Positions 44,452 through 57,089 of a stretch of DNA of 64,000 nt are shown here, one piece after another. The position numbers were made by a program, and so were the translations under genes. The stretch covers positions 32,146,501 through 32,210,500 of the forward strand of contig NC_088917.1 in assembly GCF_963576675.1 (NCBI RefSeq). The letters are read 5' to 3'. Each line of letters opens with the position of its first letter. The stretch's first letter is position 1. The notes under the pieces were generated by a model, which saw nothing but the letters and a program-made list of their open reading frames with translations, did not search any database and was not told the origin of the DNA. The DNA is from Euphorbia lathyris. Lineage: Eukaryota > Streptophyta > Magnoliopsida > Malpighiales > Euphorbiaceae.

Positions 44452-47415
44452 ATATCTAGCCACTCTTTTAGACTTGAGGGACGAGGGAGCTGAGCTGAGA
44501 AGAACAAATGACTACAAGAAGATTAAGTACACTGCTACTTTCTGTAAACCTGAAGGGCATGTAGGGGAAGTCTCTTGCACTTCGCTTACTCAGCATCAGA
44601 TGCACGCTCACTACTTACTGACCAACTATATCTATCCAAAGGTCAACTCCACATCCTCTGCCTCCAACTTCGAGCAATGCTTCTTATGGCATATGCTCAA
44701 CTATCAACCCTTGAACATGCCTGTGTTCCTGATCGGGGGCTATGCAATGAAGCACTGGAGCACTTCGATTGGGCTCACTCATTACCGAAATTCTTAGGGA
44801 TTACAAAATCAGCTTTAAGAATGAGGAAAGCATATTAGGTACGGAAATCACCATTGAAGATCTCACTAAACTTGCACACAGTCTTCCTTTTAAATCAAAG
44901 AAAGGAAAGGATGCGGTGATTGAAGCTGAAGAGGAAGCTGAGCCGACCGGTAAAGGAAAGAAGAGAAAGGCAGAACCCACACTCCAAACTGTCAAACGCC
45001 TAAAAGTTATTATGCTCATCTCCCGCTGAGTCAATCAAAAAGAAACCTCAAGCTACCAAAGATGCCCAAAAATGACCTACCACTGTTCAAGAAACTGAAG
45101 ATGAATAAGAGAAAACCGAGTCACCCCTAAAGAGGAAGAGGGTTTCGGGAGTTACACCGTTGGATGCAATTCCTCTGGATGTATCCGTTCCAAAGGATTC
45201 CTTCTTTCTGCGAACTCAAGAATCTGCTGAAAGAACTCAACCTTCAAACAATCAACAAAAACAATCTGTCTCCACTGAGCAGATAAAGAATCCAGCTGCT
45301 GAGCCAAGAGATGAGTCAACTGTTGACACCACTGACCAACTCCTTTCTTCAAACCTTTCTAAAGATGGCAGTGATAAACGATATAAGAAGAGGGCACACA
45401 AACCTCCAGTGTTTGATATACTCGATGACTCCCCTCTCCATGAACCTATCGTAAATTTGACTGACTTGGACTTCAACTTTTTCTCTAAGCCTATTACCAA
45501 GCCCTCACCAGTCAAGGAAAATCAAGCCTCTGTTCCTCGTGGTTAGGAACATGCTAAGTCTTCCGACACCGCTGCTACCAGCTCCTCAAAGCAAGTGATC
45601 GATGAACCCGTTGTTCAAGAGAATGAACATACACTGGAGAAATCTCCTACTCAGGACAATCTCGAGCTGACTCCTCCTCAAGTCAATGTTCAGCTCCCAA
45701 CTGACGCTGAGCAGGTAGACAATGCTACGGCACCACTCAACTCTCTTCTTGAACAGTCAGACAATGTATCAATTCCTGCAGCGGATCACACCACTCCGTC
45801 TGCAACTCAAGTTGTTCAAACCTCACCTGATCCAAAGGACAACTCTAATTATGGTGTGCATTTAGATGAACAACCACCCGTCGCCAACCAAAACTCAGTT
45901 CCTGAAACTTCTCAAACTGATCCTCTGTAGTTCTTGACTTCTTCCCAATCTGGGAAATGAATCTTACAAGCTGCCTAAGAACTCATCGCAGAAATACAAA
46001 ACACTTATGGAACTGATACTGAGCGCAGTTCAGGGGAGCCTACACAACTGAGCACCATCACTCAACTCCTCACTGAACTGAAAGGCCTCAAGGAGCTCTT
46101 ATGTGTGCTGACTGACATGGTAGCTCAACATCCAAAGCAAGAGTTCGCTACCAAAATGGCAAACCTTCACTTGCACATGGTGCAACATATGGACACAATT
46201 GAAGGGAAACTCAACGCCTTAACTGCCGCCAACTCTGATGTGGCTAAGTCAGCCCAACTTACTCAAGTCTTAACTGAGTTGACCACAACTCGAGAATTAG
46301 TTGCCTCTTCCTCTCAATGCTCAATCGAGCAAATTTCCGAATCCCTTCGCATGCTAAATTTATCAAGAGAAGAGATGCAAACTGAACAGGCCAAGACATC
46401 TGAGATTTTTCAACTTGCCAAGGCCACTTATGACCATGTCACACATCAATCTAACCAGCGCCACCATTATGACGCTGGCCTGCTCAAAATGTACCATCAG
46501 TCCTACGCAATGATGACCGACACCATGAGCTGGATGGGCAAGTCCCTTCAATTTATACTCAGCGTCATCAGTTCTCATATGGACATTTCGGTGTCCAACA
46601 TGGCTAGTGGGATCAAGGTCTTTGATGGGCTTAAGCATAGTAAGGCTCAAATCCAATAGTATTCCGCTCTACTAACTCGTGCTGTTGAACAAGGGAAGTT
46701 TTATGCAGCTGTCCCTCAGCCCGTTGATGCTGGCAAAAAGGGGGAGAAAGATAAACATCCAGCTGGAACTCAACAAAAGAAACAACATCTTGGTTCCACT
46801 TCTTCAGTTGTCCCCCCTAACACTCAACCCCAGCCTCCTAGCACTCAATCTCAGCAACCACCCAAGACCAAGTCTAACCAAGTGTCTGTCAACATTAGGC
46901 GATAGATATTTGTAACCTTGTGTACTTGCTTATGTTATCTTTTGTGCTTAATATAATTGTATCTTCATTAAATCATCTGTGTTATCTTTTTGCCACTTAA
47001 TGCCTATCTGCTGTGTTGATCTAAATTCATGACTTGTCTCACATGTCTTCTTATTTGAATTGAACAAAGTAACTAAAGCTTGACAACATTGAATTAATCA
47101 TGTACTTGGCCACTGAGTAAAACTACTCAGCCTCAATTAACTCACTCAGCTAACTCCAATATTTTCACTTAATCTTCCACTTAACTTAATATCGAAACTG
47201 AGTGAAATAAGCCTGGTCCAAGAACTGACCTAACTCTGAACACTGACTTTAGACTTACTTGATTAAACCTTAAAATGTTTAAAGTAAAACTAAGTCAGCG
47301 GCTCAACCCTTACGGGGGAGAATCTTAAGAAGTTAAGAATAGGTCAATCATCATGGGGGAGCTCAACACTGAGTTCCTTATTGAATATTTTTGCCAACAT
47401 CAAAATGTGGGAGTT

Positions 47416-48750
47416 TGTTGGAATACATTTCCACATGATTTTGATTTGACAAAATTATTTATGTGAATGATAAAAATATTCCAATACATTAAATTTAAAT
47501 GCTTTGATTTATTCACACTAATGTGTTTGTTCAATGTCGAGTTATTTAATTTATAAGACATTAAGATAAATGGCCCAAAGGCCCACAAGAGGAAGTCAAG
47601 CCCAAGTCAACAACTCAAAGCCTCACGGCCCAAGAAGACTCAAAACGTCATCGTACTGAGTAAGACATAAGCCCAGCAACAAGAAGGATCGAGAAGCCTT
47701 CTACCAATAGCTTCAAGATGAAGCTGCTGAGTTGAACGACAAGAAGTACAAGTCAGCGGCAGAATAGAATAAACTTGGAGACAAAGTATTTCTACTTTGG
47801 GTAAAGTTCAGAAGGCGCATGAAGCTGTCTGGAAGACTTTGCCAAAAATGTGGAAACATTCTGTTTCATCTGACGAAAAGCTGCTGAGCACTGGCGAAGA
47901 CAGAAGATACAAGAATATGATTGGCCGAGGACGCTGAGCACGTACTGAGTGAAAGCGATAGGAAGCCGTTTTGCTCCAACGGTTATTTCGAAATTCGAAA
48001 TCACCGGTGCCTCAAGTGTCACTATAAATAGGCCACTCAAATGCTTCATTCGATGCAGATCTTCAATCAAGTCGAAACGCTGACCAAATTGATAATTGAA
48101 GTTCTGTGAGAAAAGCAAAGCAAATCTTACACCAACTCCAATCTTGTGTAAAAGTCTAGAGTGATCTTATTCATCTAAAGTGTCTTAGCAATTGTTGTTT
48201 AGGACAAACACTTATCATTTCTAGAAGTATAGAAAGGAGAAGCTGAGTACTTGGTTATAGTACTCAGCGGTAGTAATAGGAGTGAGTAGAGGAATAGAGG
48301 AAGGTACTCTTGTATACTCAGCTTCTATTGTAAAAGGTTTCGTGCTCTACCTTTAAAGAGCTCAGTAGAGGATTCAAAAAGCTCGGAATGAGTTCCGGGG
48401 ACTGGACGTAGGCGGAGAGGCCGAACCAGGATATGTCTGCTGAGTAACATATTTCTAACCCTTAACTCCTTTATATATTGCTTGCTATAAAACTGACCAA
48501 GTGACGAACTCACGCTGAGTTAAGTGCATTGAGAAGCTGAGTTCAGGAATAGACTCAAGTGCTATCTCCTGAATCAAGAAAAGAAACAGACTTAGTCACC
48601 TGTTGACTAAGCTTGTGTCTTAAACTACTCAGCACTGCTGTGTAAACCTTTTTCTTAAAAAAAAAGAAGTCAGCCTTAACGGACAAAATTTTTTGAATAG
48701 TTCATATCCCTCCCTTGGAACTAATCTTGTCACGTTACACGGGACCAACA
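47416..48750 (+). repeat. 3' LTR of Sirevirus A
   Basis: 1335 bp, TGTTGGAATAC...GGGACCAACA, preceded by AAATGTGGGAG (a decayed polypurine tract, 47403-47413). Close match to 19080-20412. Followed by ATCAC. Confidence 0.92.
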
Positions 48751-48755
48751 ATCAC

Positions 48756-50700
48756 AAGATGCTTGAGTAAAACCGAACACATTTGAGATGTGAATTCTTT
48801 ATTCCATTGTCGACCCGCCTATTTAAAACCGTAGAGGGACTTACAAAGTTTACAAACTTGGTCGGGTTTAGCCTTAAGATAACCATTCGGGGGTGAAGAC
48901 AAATATCCCCATCCAATAAACCTTGAAGATAGGCATTATTTAGATCAATTTGATGAACATGCCATGCTTTGTCAGTGGCAATGGCAATTATGAATCTAAT
49001 AGTGACAACTTTGGCAATTGGGGAAAAACTTTCTAAATAGTCAATCCCTTGAATTTGATTATAACCACGAGCCAGTAAACATGCTTTGTATTTATTAATC
49101 GAACCATTGGGTTTATGTTTAATACAAAAAATCCATTTTGTGGAAATATCCTTCTTTCTATGAGGTAAGGTAGTAAGATCCCAAGTGTCATTGTCCTTAA
49201 AGGCTTTAAACTCAGCATCCACAACTTGAAGTCAATGAAGGTTAGAAGCAGCCTGTTTGTAATTAGTGGGTTCAGTAGAGGCATTGATGGTGGAAATAAA
49301 AGAAGAGTGTGATGGACTAAAAGGGAGTAAAAGAGAAACATGAGAAGAATAGACAATAAACAATAGAAGAGGAATTAGGGGTAGTAGTAACAAATTCTTG
49401 AAGCCAAAATGGAGTTTTAAGGGGGTTTGCCAAATTTAGAATGGCATGGTTAAGGTGGATGAGAATTAAGTAAGGGAGAAGAAAGAGAAAGAGTGGGATT
49501 AGGGGGTACAACTTTATTAATAGGAGAAGAAGAAGGATCAATAGGTGAATTGGTATCAGGGGCCGAAAATGTTAATTGAGTAGGAAGTAGAATAGGTGGT
49601 TTGGATGAAGTAGGTGGGGTTGGAGTCCCAAATTTTGAATGAATGGAGCAAGGGTCAGTAGTTGGATGTATAAGTGTAGGATTAGATTTGAGAGATAAAC
49701 TAGTAGTATTGGGAGAAGAAATGACAGGTGACAATGAGGGAGTTATGGGAGAATGGGCTGAAATAGGAGATTAATTGTATGTAAAATATTGTTAATTGGA
49801 AAAATTATAGTTGGAGTTGAATCCATAGATGAAGTATGTGAGATGCATAAGGAAAAAATGTTTTAAGGGAAATGACAATCTTATTCGATTGAAGATTGTA
49901 AATTTTATAGGCTTTATGATCCAAAGCATAACCAGCAAAAAAAATTTGAGAAATGCGCGAGGATGCAATTTATCACGGAATGGTTGTAGATTAGAAAAAT
50001 AATAATGACAACCGAACACTTTAAGAAAGGAGTAATGAGGAGTTGTGCCATATAATTTTTCATAAGGTGATTTCTAACCCAATAACGAAGTTGGTAACAT
50101 ATTAATAATATAAGTAGCGGTTAAAAGTGCTTCGCCCCAAAAAATCTTAGGAAGAGAAGCATGAAAAATAATGCATTTCTAGTAAAAGCTTATGTTTACG
50201 CTCAACAATCACGTTTTGTTGAGGAGTATATACAAGATTTTTGATGAAAAATGCCCCGATTTTGAAAAAAAACTTGGCAATTGTTATTAAGGAATTTAGT
50301 CTCGTGGTGCCCCTAATTTGTTTCATTTTGGTGTTAAATTGATTTTCAATTAACAAAACAAATGATTCAATGGCATGAAATACTTGGTTTTTATCACATA
50401 AAAGTATATTCCAAGTAGCACGTGTAAAATTATTAATAATCATAAGAAAATATTTCACGCCAGTAAGAGTAGCCAATGTATACGGACCGTATAGAACGAT
50501 ATGTAACAACTCAAATGAATCATATGTACAAAACAAGGCAAAGTATTTGATATAATAAAAATAGCAAAAATGTGTTGTAACTTTGAAATTGAAGCATGTG
50601 TTGTAATATTACCAGAAAATTGTTCTAAAATAGTATGAGAAAAGCAATGAGATGTAAGGTAGCAAAGCCCTCTGTTAGGCATGAATTTGACTACAATTTA
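48756..50700 (-). pseudogene. Copia D pol, N-terminal part (integrase to RT)
   Basis: On the minus strand: a degenerate pre-integrase region (about 50600-50690), the integrase core (LHIVLYGPYTLATLTGVKYF, IYTPQQN.IVERKHK-like; 50147-50536), a post-integrase segment (FGCHYYFSNLQPF, near 50000), a Pro/Ser-rich linker (49450-49790) and the RT start (DTWDLTTLPHRKK...ARGYNQIQGIDY, IDLNNAYLQG; 48756-49222). Frameshifts and stops separate the blocks. Cut at 48755 by element A, with continuation at 19079, and at 50703 by element E. Confidence 0.78.
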
Positions 50701-50703
50701 ACA

Positions 50704-51931
50704 TGTTATTTATAATGAATTAAGGGTGTTTTTAGGGTTAAATGATGAGAAAGAAGGTCTTATAAGTGTTTTTGTGCAGATGAGGAAAGATTAAGTCGAA
50801 CAAACTGTAAGCAGCCTGTTTCGCGCATACCATGAGGAGATGGGCAACCTTCGAACCAGCGGTCTAACGCCGGTATTTCTGATGACGGATAGTGACAGGA
50901 CAGACAACAGGAGCGACAGGTAGGAAAGGCAGATAAGGGCAAACAAAAGTAGCATGATGACAAGAAAGTTCGAACCTTGAATGTTCAAGGGTCAAAAGGA
51001 TCTTAACCACTTCTAGCATTCTAGGATTTATGAACAATTTGGTTGGTTTTTGTAATATTTTCTCGGATATTTTCAGTATCGTTTTGACCTTTTCTTTTCC
51101 CTTAAATAGACATAGTGGGGGAAGGAAAAGGGGATCTCTGGATGAACTAAATATACAGATGTTTTGGTAGAGAGAGAGAGAGCTCTCAAGAAAGATAGAA
51201 ACTCCATTGATGGAGCTCTATAACTGTGAAGCAGACTGTTCACTCGGCAGTATGAGTGAGTAGTCGTTTTGAACGGGTTAGGCCAGTTAGGGCCTGTTAT
51301 GTAAGTCTTCTATTTTCTTATTTATGAATGAATGTTGATATATTATGTTGTGTTTGCGAAAGTTATCACTCCATTGTTGTATGCATGTATGTTAGTGTTA
51401 GATGAATGATAAGGAACTGCTTTCATCTTCACGGAACTATTTCTTAAACGTCCAAACCCCGAAGTAGAAATGTTAGGGGTTGTATCAAGGGTTTTCTTAA
51501 TAGAAATGATGTTTCGATCGTCATGCAAGAAAGAGCCAACTTTAGGGGCGCTTAAGGTTGTAGTACATCTTATAATCTTAAGAACACACGAGAGTTGACT
51601 TAAGTGAGCATTAAAGCAGAGACCTTGACTTCACTTTACGTCATTCATGAATAAATAGGATGTTTAGAGACTGAAAGTAACATGTTCTACTGTGGCCTAG
51701 CCTGTTCTGCCTTTTATCATTATCAAGCATTCTTTTTCACAAGTTGAATCATTTACTTTGTTACCAATTCACAATATCTCTCAATATAAAGAATTCACAC
51801 ACCACGAACACCCTGTTCTGCAAGGTTTTTCTTGTAAAATTTGGTCATCAATCCCTGTGGAGACGATACTCTATTTATCACTTTATTACTTGTATCTAGT
51901 GCACTTGCTAGAGTCTGTTCAGAGGACAACA
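50704..51931 (+). repeat. 5' LTR of Athila-type element E
   Basis: Starts TGTTATTTATAATG (tentative) and ends GAGGACAACA. A TTAAATAGACAT TATA-like box lies near 51100 and a GA microsatellite at about 51171-51182. The end is fixed by the primer site at 51938. Confidence 0.7.
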
Positions 51932-51937
51932 AGTTTT

Positions 51938-51955
51938 TGGCGCCGTTGCCGGGGA
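51938..51955 (+). other. Primer-binding site of element E (tRNA-Asp)
   Basis: TGGCGCCGTTGCCGGGGA, complementary to the 3' end of tRNA-Asp, the usual primer of Athila-lineage elements. Confidence 0.88.
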
Positions 51956-52246
51956 TTGAAAGCAACAAAAATTTATCTGAAAATTTCTGTGAAACAAGGT
52001 GTTTTTAATCTATTTGCTAAATAGTGCAGCTAGAAGGTGTTCTCCCATTGTTTATGCACAGAGCTAGACCACCAGTTTTTCCTATCGATCTCGAATTAGA
52101 GAGAACGTGTAGACAAAACCGAGCGGGAGCTCGACGAGCAAGACAACGAGAGCGTCAAAGAGAAAGAAGGATGGCTGGAAGAGTACAACCAGAACAACCG
52201 GTGCAACCTAATCAGGAAGAGGAAGGAGAAAACAACAATCCTCCAG

Positions 52247-52711
52247 TGATAACTTGCTGGATCCGCTTTGATATCCTTTGCCGGAGTTACCTGCAAAACA
52301 AAACCGGAGACAGGATCTCCGGGAAAACTCTCCGACGATCAAGTCAGTTTTTGTAAGGATGAGTCTATAATTTAGCAATAGCTTTGTGGGAAAAAATGTG
52401 AACATACCTTCCCCCTTGTTCTTAAGGCCTTTTATAGGTATTTTTGGGTAACCGCCGAGGGCGGTTACTCCTTAGTGGGCCACGTTCTGAGGGTGGTTCC
52501 CCCTTTTTAGGCCATGTCCCTTTCGTGGTCTCCATGGCAACGAACGTGGTTCTGAGTGGGAGTCTTGTCGCTCCGTTTAGGAATTAGGGGCGGTTTACTC
52601 GCTGCGCCCGCTTCCTTCATTCGGGTCCCGTCCAATCTTAGCCCATGGGGCTTTAATATGGGTTGGGCTTGCGAAATGAGTATAACCCATTTTGGGCTTC
52701 GCGGGTTATCA
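52247..52711 (-). repeat. 3' LTR of element F
   Basis: 465 bp. The purine-rich minus-strand sequence AAGGGGGAGGCATG just outside (52712-52725) is the polypurine tract, which confirms the minus orientation. Confidence 0.9.
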
Positions 52712-52977
52712 CATGCCTCCCCCTTGGTCTAGCAAGAGCCCTTTTAGGGTCTTTTTATAGGGGACGCTTCGTCTTTGTCCGATTATTTCAAAGTTTTTGA
52801 ATTTGTGCATTTCCCCTCTTTCGTTTTCTCCGGCGTTGACCTTTTAATTCCGTTACTTCTTTTCCGGCGTTGACTTCTTAATCCCGTCACTTCACTGTGT
52901 TGTCTTTTTCATGTAAGTTTTTCTTTTCACATTTGCTCCTTGTTCGGCTTTTTGCTTCTGTTTTCCTTTTATCGATC

Positions 52978-55223
52978 ATGTCAGACCTCGATTTCGCGCC
53001 GTTTGACGACGATTATGTCCGCGAGGTCTCTAACGAGGTCGAAGAGATGGTTGAGGAAGCTTCAACCAGCTCTCCTGGGTGTAATTCTCATCCCGCCGAC
53101 TTCCTTCATCTGGCGAATACAACCGACGAGGGTTTAGGTTTTGACCCCAAAAAGTTGATTCCGCCACCTGTCCCAACCCCTCGTTTGTTACCCAAGAAGG
53201 ACAGGTCGGGAAGTCTGGTTTGTCAAGAGACAATCGATGATTTGCGGGAGCATTATCCCTGGCTCCGAGGTCTCGAGACGATCATTCCTGGAGAGGATAG
53301 GGGGCCGGGCGATTACCCAAAGGGGTACTTCACTGTTTTCGTGGCCCAGATTATCTGCGGTTTCACTTATCCGCTGGCGGATGAGATTGCTTCCGTCTTA
53401 GGCGGTTATGGAATCGCGCCCGGGCAACTGCATCCTAACGGCTGGGCCGATTTGACTCTGGACAAATTTTTGGCGGATTGTTTGGAGGTTCCCTTTTCGC
53501 TCAAGATCTTCTCCAATCTCCACCATTTCAAAAGCTCGGCGGGGTATTTCACTTTCATCCGCCAGAGCGGATACTATGGTTTTGACGAGAAGCTGAACAA
53601 GATCCGCAAGTGGGATCGATCTTACTTTTTTATCAAGTTTAATGAGGAAAACCTGAACTTCCTTCATTGCTGGAGCCGACCCAACGTAAAGAGTTTGAAC
53701 TTCGGGTATCCTAGCCAGGAAGAATCCGCCGTTATCAAGTTCCTGAAGAGCACTCCACCTTTTGTATGGACATACGATCAGGCCTTTCATATGCTAAGGA
53801 GCCGAGTAGCGATTGCATACCGCGAGGGGGATCGCGTTGTCTATATTCCTTATCGCGTTTTTGTGCAAGGTACTTTTTATTTCCAAGTTGATGGTTTCTT
53901 TTAACCATCCGCTTCCGTTGTAGGGGCGGATCCTTCTGGAGGGACGATTCCCTCTATTGGGGCGGCTTCCCCGGTTAGGGCTTCCGCTTCACAAGGTCCT
54001 GCTTCTGCCTCCGAGGATCTTCCTTTAACTAGGAAGTGGAAGATAAGTGCGGATACAGAGTCCTCTCGTTCTAAAAAGAAGAACACTTCTGTGTCCCTTA
54101 CTGTTGGCGGCGCACCTGTATCCGCCTCGTCTAAAGGAAAGAGCAGTACCCCCATTCACGAGGTATCTTGATCTACTCCCTCTCGTATTGCTGCTTTTTC
54201 CTCATGAGCTATCTGCCACTCCTTGATATTTTTCTTTATGCTCTTGCAGCCAATCCCCGATATTAGCGGATGGTGGACTAGGACTTTCGGCCTGGCCGTG
54301 AACTTCTCTTGCAAGGATATTGTATCTTCCATATGCAATGTCCTCGGGCGACTTCCCTCTGCCTCCCGTGTGCGCGAGCAAGTATCGCTCCCTACTGCTG
54401 TGGAAGGGATCGAGAAGCGTTCTGTAGAGGTATATTATTGCTTTGTCCTTTCGCTTTCAAATATCTTGTGTTCATTGTAACCGCATATTTCTATTCGCCC
54501 ATTTTTATTTGTGAGACGTGTTATATGCAGATTATCAATTTCACTGAGGGCATTCTCCGAAGGGATGCAGAGCGAGCCCAGGAGTTGGAAAGTCTTGGCA
54601 TAGAATTGGCGACTCAGAAGTCGCTTTATGATGATGTCCAAGGGAAGGTGAAGGTCCTAGAGGGCACCTGTCAGAAGGCCGTGGGCGAGAAGGAGGAGGC
54701 CCTTAAATCCCTTCAGGCCAAGTCCGATGAACTGCAAAAAGCTCTCGACGACCTAGCTGCTTTCAAGGAGGCCCAAAAGAAGAGGCTTGAGGAGATTTTG
54801 GCTGAAGATGGCGCCCGCATCTACTGGTATGGGGAGCGGATTCATGCGGCTTATGAGCACGGGCATCAGGGTCTAGTACTTAACCGCCCTAAAGTTCCCA
54901 TCCCTGAAAAGGATTTAACTGGGGAGTGGGATAAGCTGGAAGCCGAGGATGCTGATATGGATGAGGTACTCTTCTTAGATTGGAAGAGTCTTCAGGATCC
55001 TCCGATTAGCTGCGAGATCACTATTCAGCCCGCGGAAGGAGAGGCACCCCAAGCCGTTTCTCAACCTGTGCGAGAGGTACCTCTCACCGAAGAGGTTACT
55101 GAAGCGGTTACCGATTCAAGGGTTGAGGATTCGCTTGAAGTAGATCCTCCTACCGGAGGAGATGAGGGAGTTGCCGCAGTCCAGGAGGGCATTAGGGGCG
55201 AAGGAGAGGAAGCTGTAGCATAG
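52978..55223 (+). CDS. Antisense four-exon accessory gene of element F
   Basis: Exons 52978-53869, 53924-54162, 54250-54429 and 54531-55223, all with GT-AG borders (CAAG|GTAC, TGTAG|GGG, GAG|GTAT, TTGCAG|CC, GAG|GTAT, ATGCAG|ATT). The joined frame has no stop and totals about 667 codons. Residues about 115-235 (YPLADEIASVLGGYGIAPGQ, KSSAGYFTFIRQSG, DRSYFFIKF) resemble Transposase_28 (PF04195, putative gypsy-type transposon). A Ser/Lys-rich linker follows, and exon 4 starts with a heptad-like coiled coil (about 445-510) and ends in an acidic tail. Function is unknown in this lineage. It runs opposite to gag-pol. Splice sites are read by eye and supported by frame continuity. Confidence 0.75.
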
Positions 55224-55499
55224 CTTAACTTATATTTGGACTTTTGTATGTAAAAACCATGTAACAAACCGCTCTGATATATATATTTTCTTTCGGTTGT
55301 TGGTTTTCATATGTGTGTGATTGTCACTTTTTTGCCCTTTATATGTGCCCTTTGTCTTTTTGCCGACTCCATATTTGTGTTTTTTCATAGCTAGGGTGGC
55401 CAGACCCTTTTTGCAATTTTGAGTACTCGTTTATCCGCTTAATTTTATGCCTTAACTTATAATTCTTCTTTCGAAAATAATCATAAGTTTTGATCATAA

Positions 55500-55765
55500 G
55501 GTTTTGCGAGTGATGCGTAATCATGCATCCGCCTTTCTTTAATAGGCAACACGTTTATGTGTTTTTGATTTTAACCCTAAGGTTTTTTTTTTGATTTTAA
55601 CCCTATGGTTTTTTACGAGTGATGCGTAATCATGCATCCGCCTTTCTTTAAGAGGCACCACATTTATGTGTTATTGATTTTAACCCTAAGGTTTTTTGCG
55701 AGTGATGCGTAATCATGCATCCGCCTTTCTTTAAGAGGCAACACATTTATGTGTTTTTTGTAAAG
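55500..55765. repeat. Tandem repeat in element F
   Basis: Three units starting CGAGTGATGCGTAATCATGC at about 55507, 55616 and 55699 (spacing about 109 and 83), each with ATCCGCCTTTCTTTAA(G/T)AGGCA and GATTTTAACCCTA. The first spacer holds an extra GATTTTAACCCTA copy. Non-coding, between the accessory gene and integrase. Confidence 0.85.
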
Positions 55766-55943
55766 AATCCGCATTTTGTTGTAACATACTGAGTGAATGC
55801 AATAACTTTTATTGATGACGAGAAAAAGTTTATTACATATGTACACCAATTGTGCGGGATCGAAGCCTCATTAAAACCTTTTATCAGAAAACCCAGTGGG
55901 AAAAACTCATAAAAGGAAAAAGAGTACTCGTCATTTCCTCGAA

Positions 55944-57089
55944 CTACTCGGCCTTTCTATATAGGCGTAGATTCTCTAGATTCCAGGTGCGCGGGAGCTT
56001 CTTTCCGCTCATTTCTTCTATTTCAAAAGTGGCTGGTCCCAGCTTTTTGGATACTTTGTATGGTCCGATCCAGTTGACGCCCAGCTTGCCTTTGCCATCT
56101 CTGGATTGTATTTTATCCGCTTTTTTCAAGACCAAGTCGTTTTCGTTGATTATTACTTTTCGCATTCTTCTGTCGTGGTATTTCTTGATTCTATTGCGGT
56201 ACATTGCCATTCACATGTAAGCTTTCTCTCTTCGTTCCTCCACAGAATCCAAAGCATCTTTGATGTTGATAGGATTTTGTGTGTCGCAATAATAAATTGT
56301 CCGATCTGTGGGCGACTCGATTTCAACAGGTAGGACTGCTTCGGCTCCATAAACTAGCGAGAAAGATGTTTCGCCTGTTGTTGCCTTTACAGAGGTTCTG
56401 TATGCCCACAACATATGGGGTATCTCATCCGCCCAACCTGTTTTTTTGTCACCTAGTCGCTTCTTGATGCCTTGAACCATGGCCCGGTTGGTAACTTCTG
56501 TCATACCATTTGATTAGGGATGGTTTACCGAAGAAAAATGATTCTTGATTCCCATGCTTTCGCAGTATGTTTTGAACTTGGCACAGTTGAACTGGGTGCC
56601 ATTGTCGGTTATAAGCTTCTATGGGATCCCAAATCGCATGATAATGTTCTCTCGTAAGAACTCGATCATTCGCTCAGGTGTTTGTGCGGTTACTGCCTCC
56701 GCTTCTACCCATTTGCTGAAGTGGTCTACTGCGACTATCAAATACTTCATTTTCTTTGTTGTTTCTGGGAATGGACCCACTATATCAATTCCCCATGTTG
56801 CGAATGGCCACGCCGTCATTATAGTGATTTGTTCGGCTCCGGGAACATGCTTTTCATTCGCATGGATTTGACAGTTGTGACATTCCGCAACCATCTTCTG
56901 GGAATCTTCCACCACCTTGGGCCAGTAGTATCCCAACAGTTTGACATTTCTTGCCAATGCCGCCGAAGCTTTGTGCGCGCCACAAATTCCTTCGTGTAGT
57001 TCTCGCAGCACATAGTCTCCTTCATTGCGACTAACGCATTTCAACCATGGACATGTGTATGATCTCCGATACAAAGTTCCATCCCGCAT
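55944..57089 (-). pseudogene. Integrase of element F
   Basis: Minus strand. MRDGTLYRRSYTCPWLKCV leads into the HH-CC zinc site (LHEGICGAHK...CHNCQIHA), the catalytic core (WGIDIVGPFPETT, ITDNGTQF, SNGMTEVTNR) and a C-terminal GPYKVSKKLGPATFEIE domain ending RTWNLENLRLYRKAE. In-frame stops: TAG at 56619, TAA near 56514 and TGA at about 56208. The frame differs from the upstream RT because of the deletion at about 57090. Confidence 0.85.

Larger units (their letters stand above)
30856..46905 (+). pseudogene. Extra ORF (ORF2) of Sirevirus A, split by element B
   Basis: ATG at 30856, one base after the second AACAC copy of element C; final TAG at 46903-46905. Coding blocks are 30856-31366 and 44457-46905, separated by element B. 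Like the homologue in B it has a Lys-rich N-terminal linker, a domain running from WFLKSFVETVKPYSDWISKNGW to FEQCFLWHMLNYQPLNMPVF, and a long Pro/Ser/Gln-rich tail with helical segments (SSQCSIEQISESLRMLNLS). Lesions: TAA at codon 17, a frameshift at about 44745 and further stops at about 45029-45160, 45544 and 45930. The domain resembles the putative plant transposon protein (PF20167-like) family rather than an envelope. Identification is from recall. Confidence 0.65.
19080..48750 (+). mobile_element. Sirevirus-type Ty1/copia element A
   Basis: 29.67 kb including nested insertions and about 11.5 kb without them. LTRs are 19080-20412 and 47416-48750; target duplication ATCAC. It has a tRNA-iMet primer site (20415-20426), gag with CCHC knuckles, pol in copia order (protease, integrase, RT, RNase H), a long extra ORF and repeated GGGGGAG tracts before the 3' LTR, all typical of the Sirevirus (SIRE1/Maximus) lineage. 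Element C sits between pol and the extra ORF, and element B sits inside the extra ORF. Stops in gag, pol and the extra ORF make it defective. Confidence 0.9.
17935..50703 (-). mobile_element. Old Ty1/copia element D (host of nested insertions)
   Basis: Coding parts lie at 18083-19074 (RNase H and post-RT) and 48756-50700 (integrase, linker and first half of RT) on the minus strand. They join across a 29.7-kb insertion flanked by ATCAC (19075-19079, 48751-48755). After RNase H (QLADLLTK..., stop at 18083) there is a purine-rich AGAGGGGTA and a probable short 3' LTR, 17935-18075, with a TATAAATA motif. The 5' end, with gag, is cut off at 50703 where Athila element E begins and presumably continues beyond the window. 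Stops and frameshifts throughout show it is the oldest layer here. Confidence 0.75.

Noticed and set aside
51758..52024. 88-residue frame across the Athila LTR end
   Set aside because: It runs through the LTR end and primer-binding site, so it is a chance frame.
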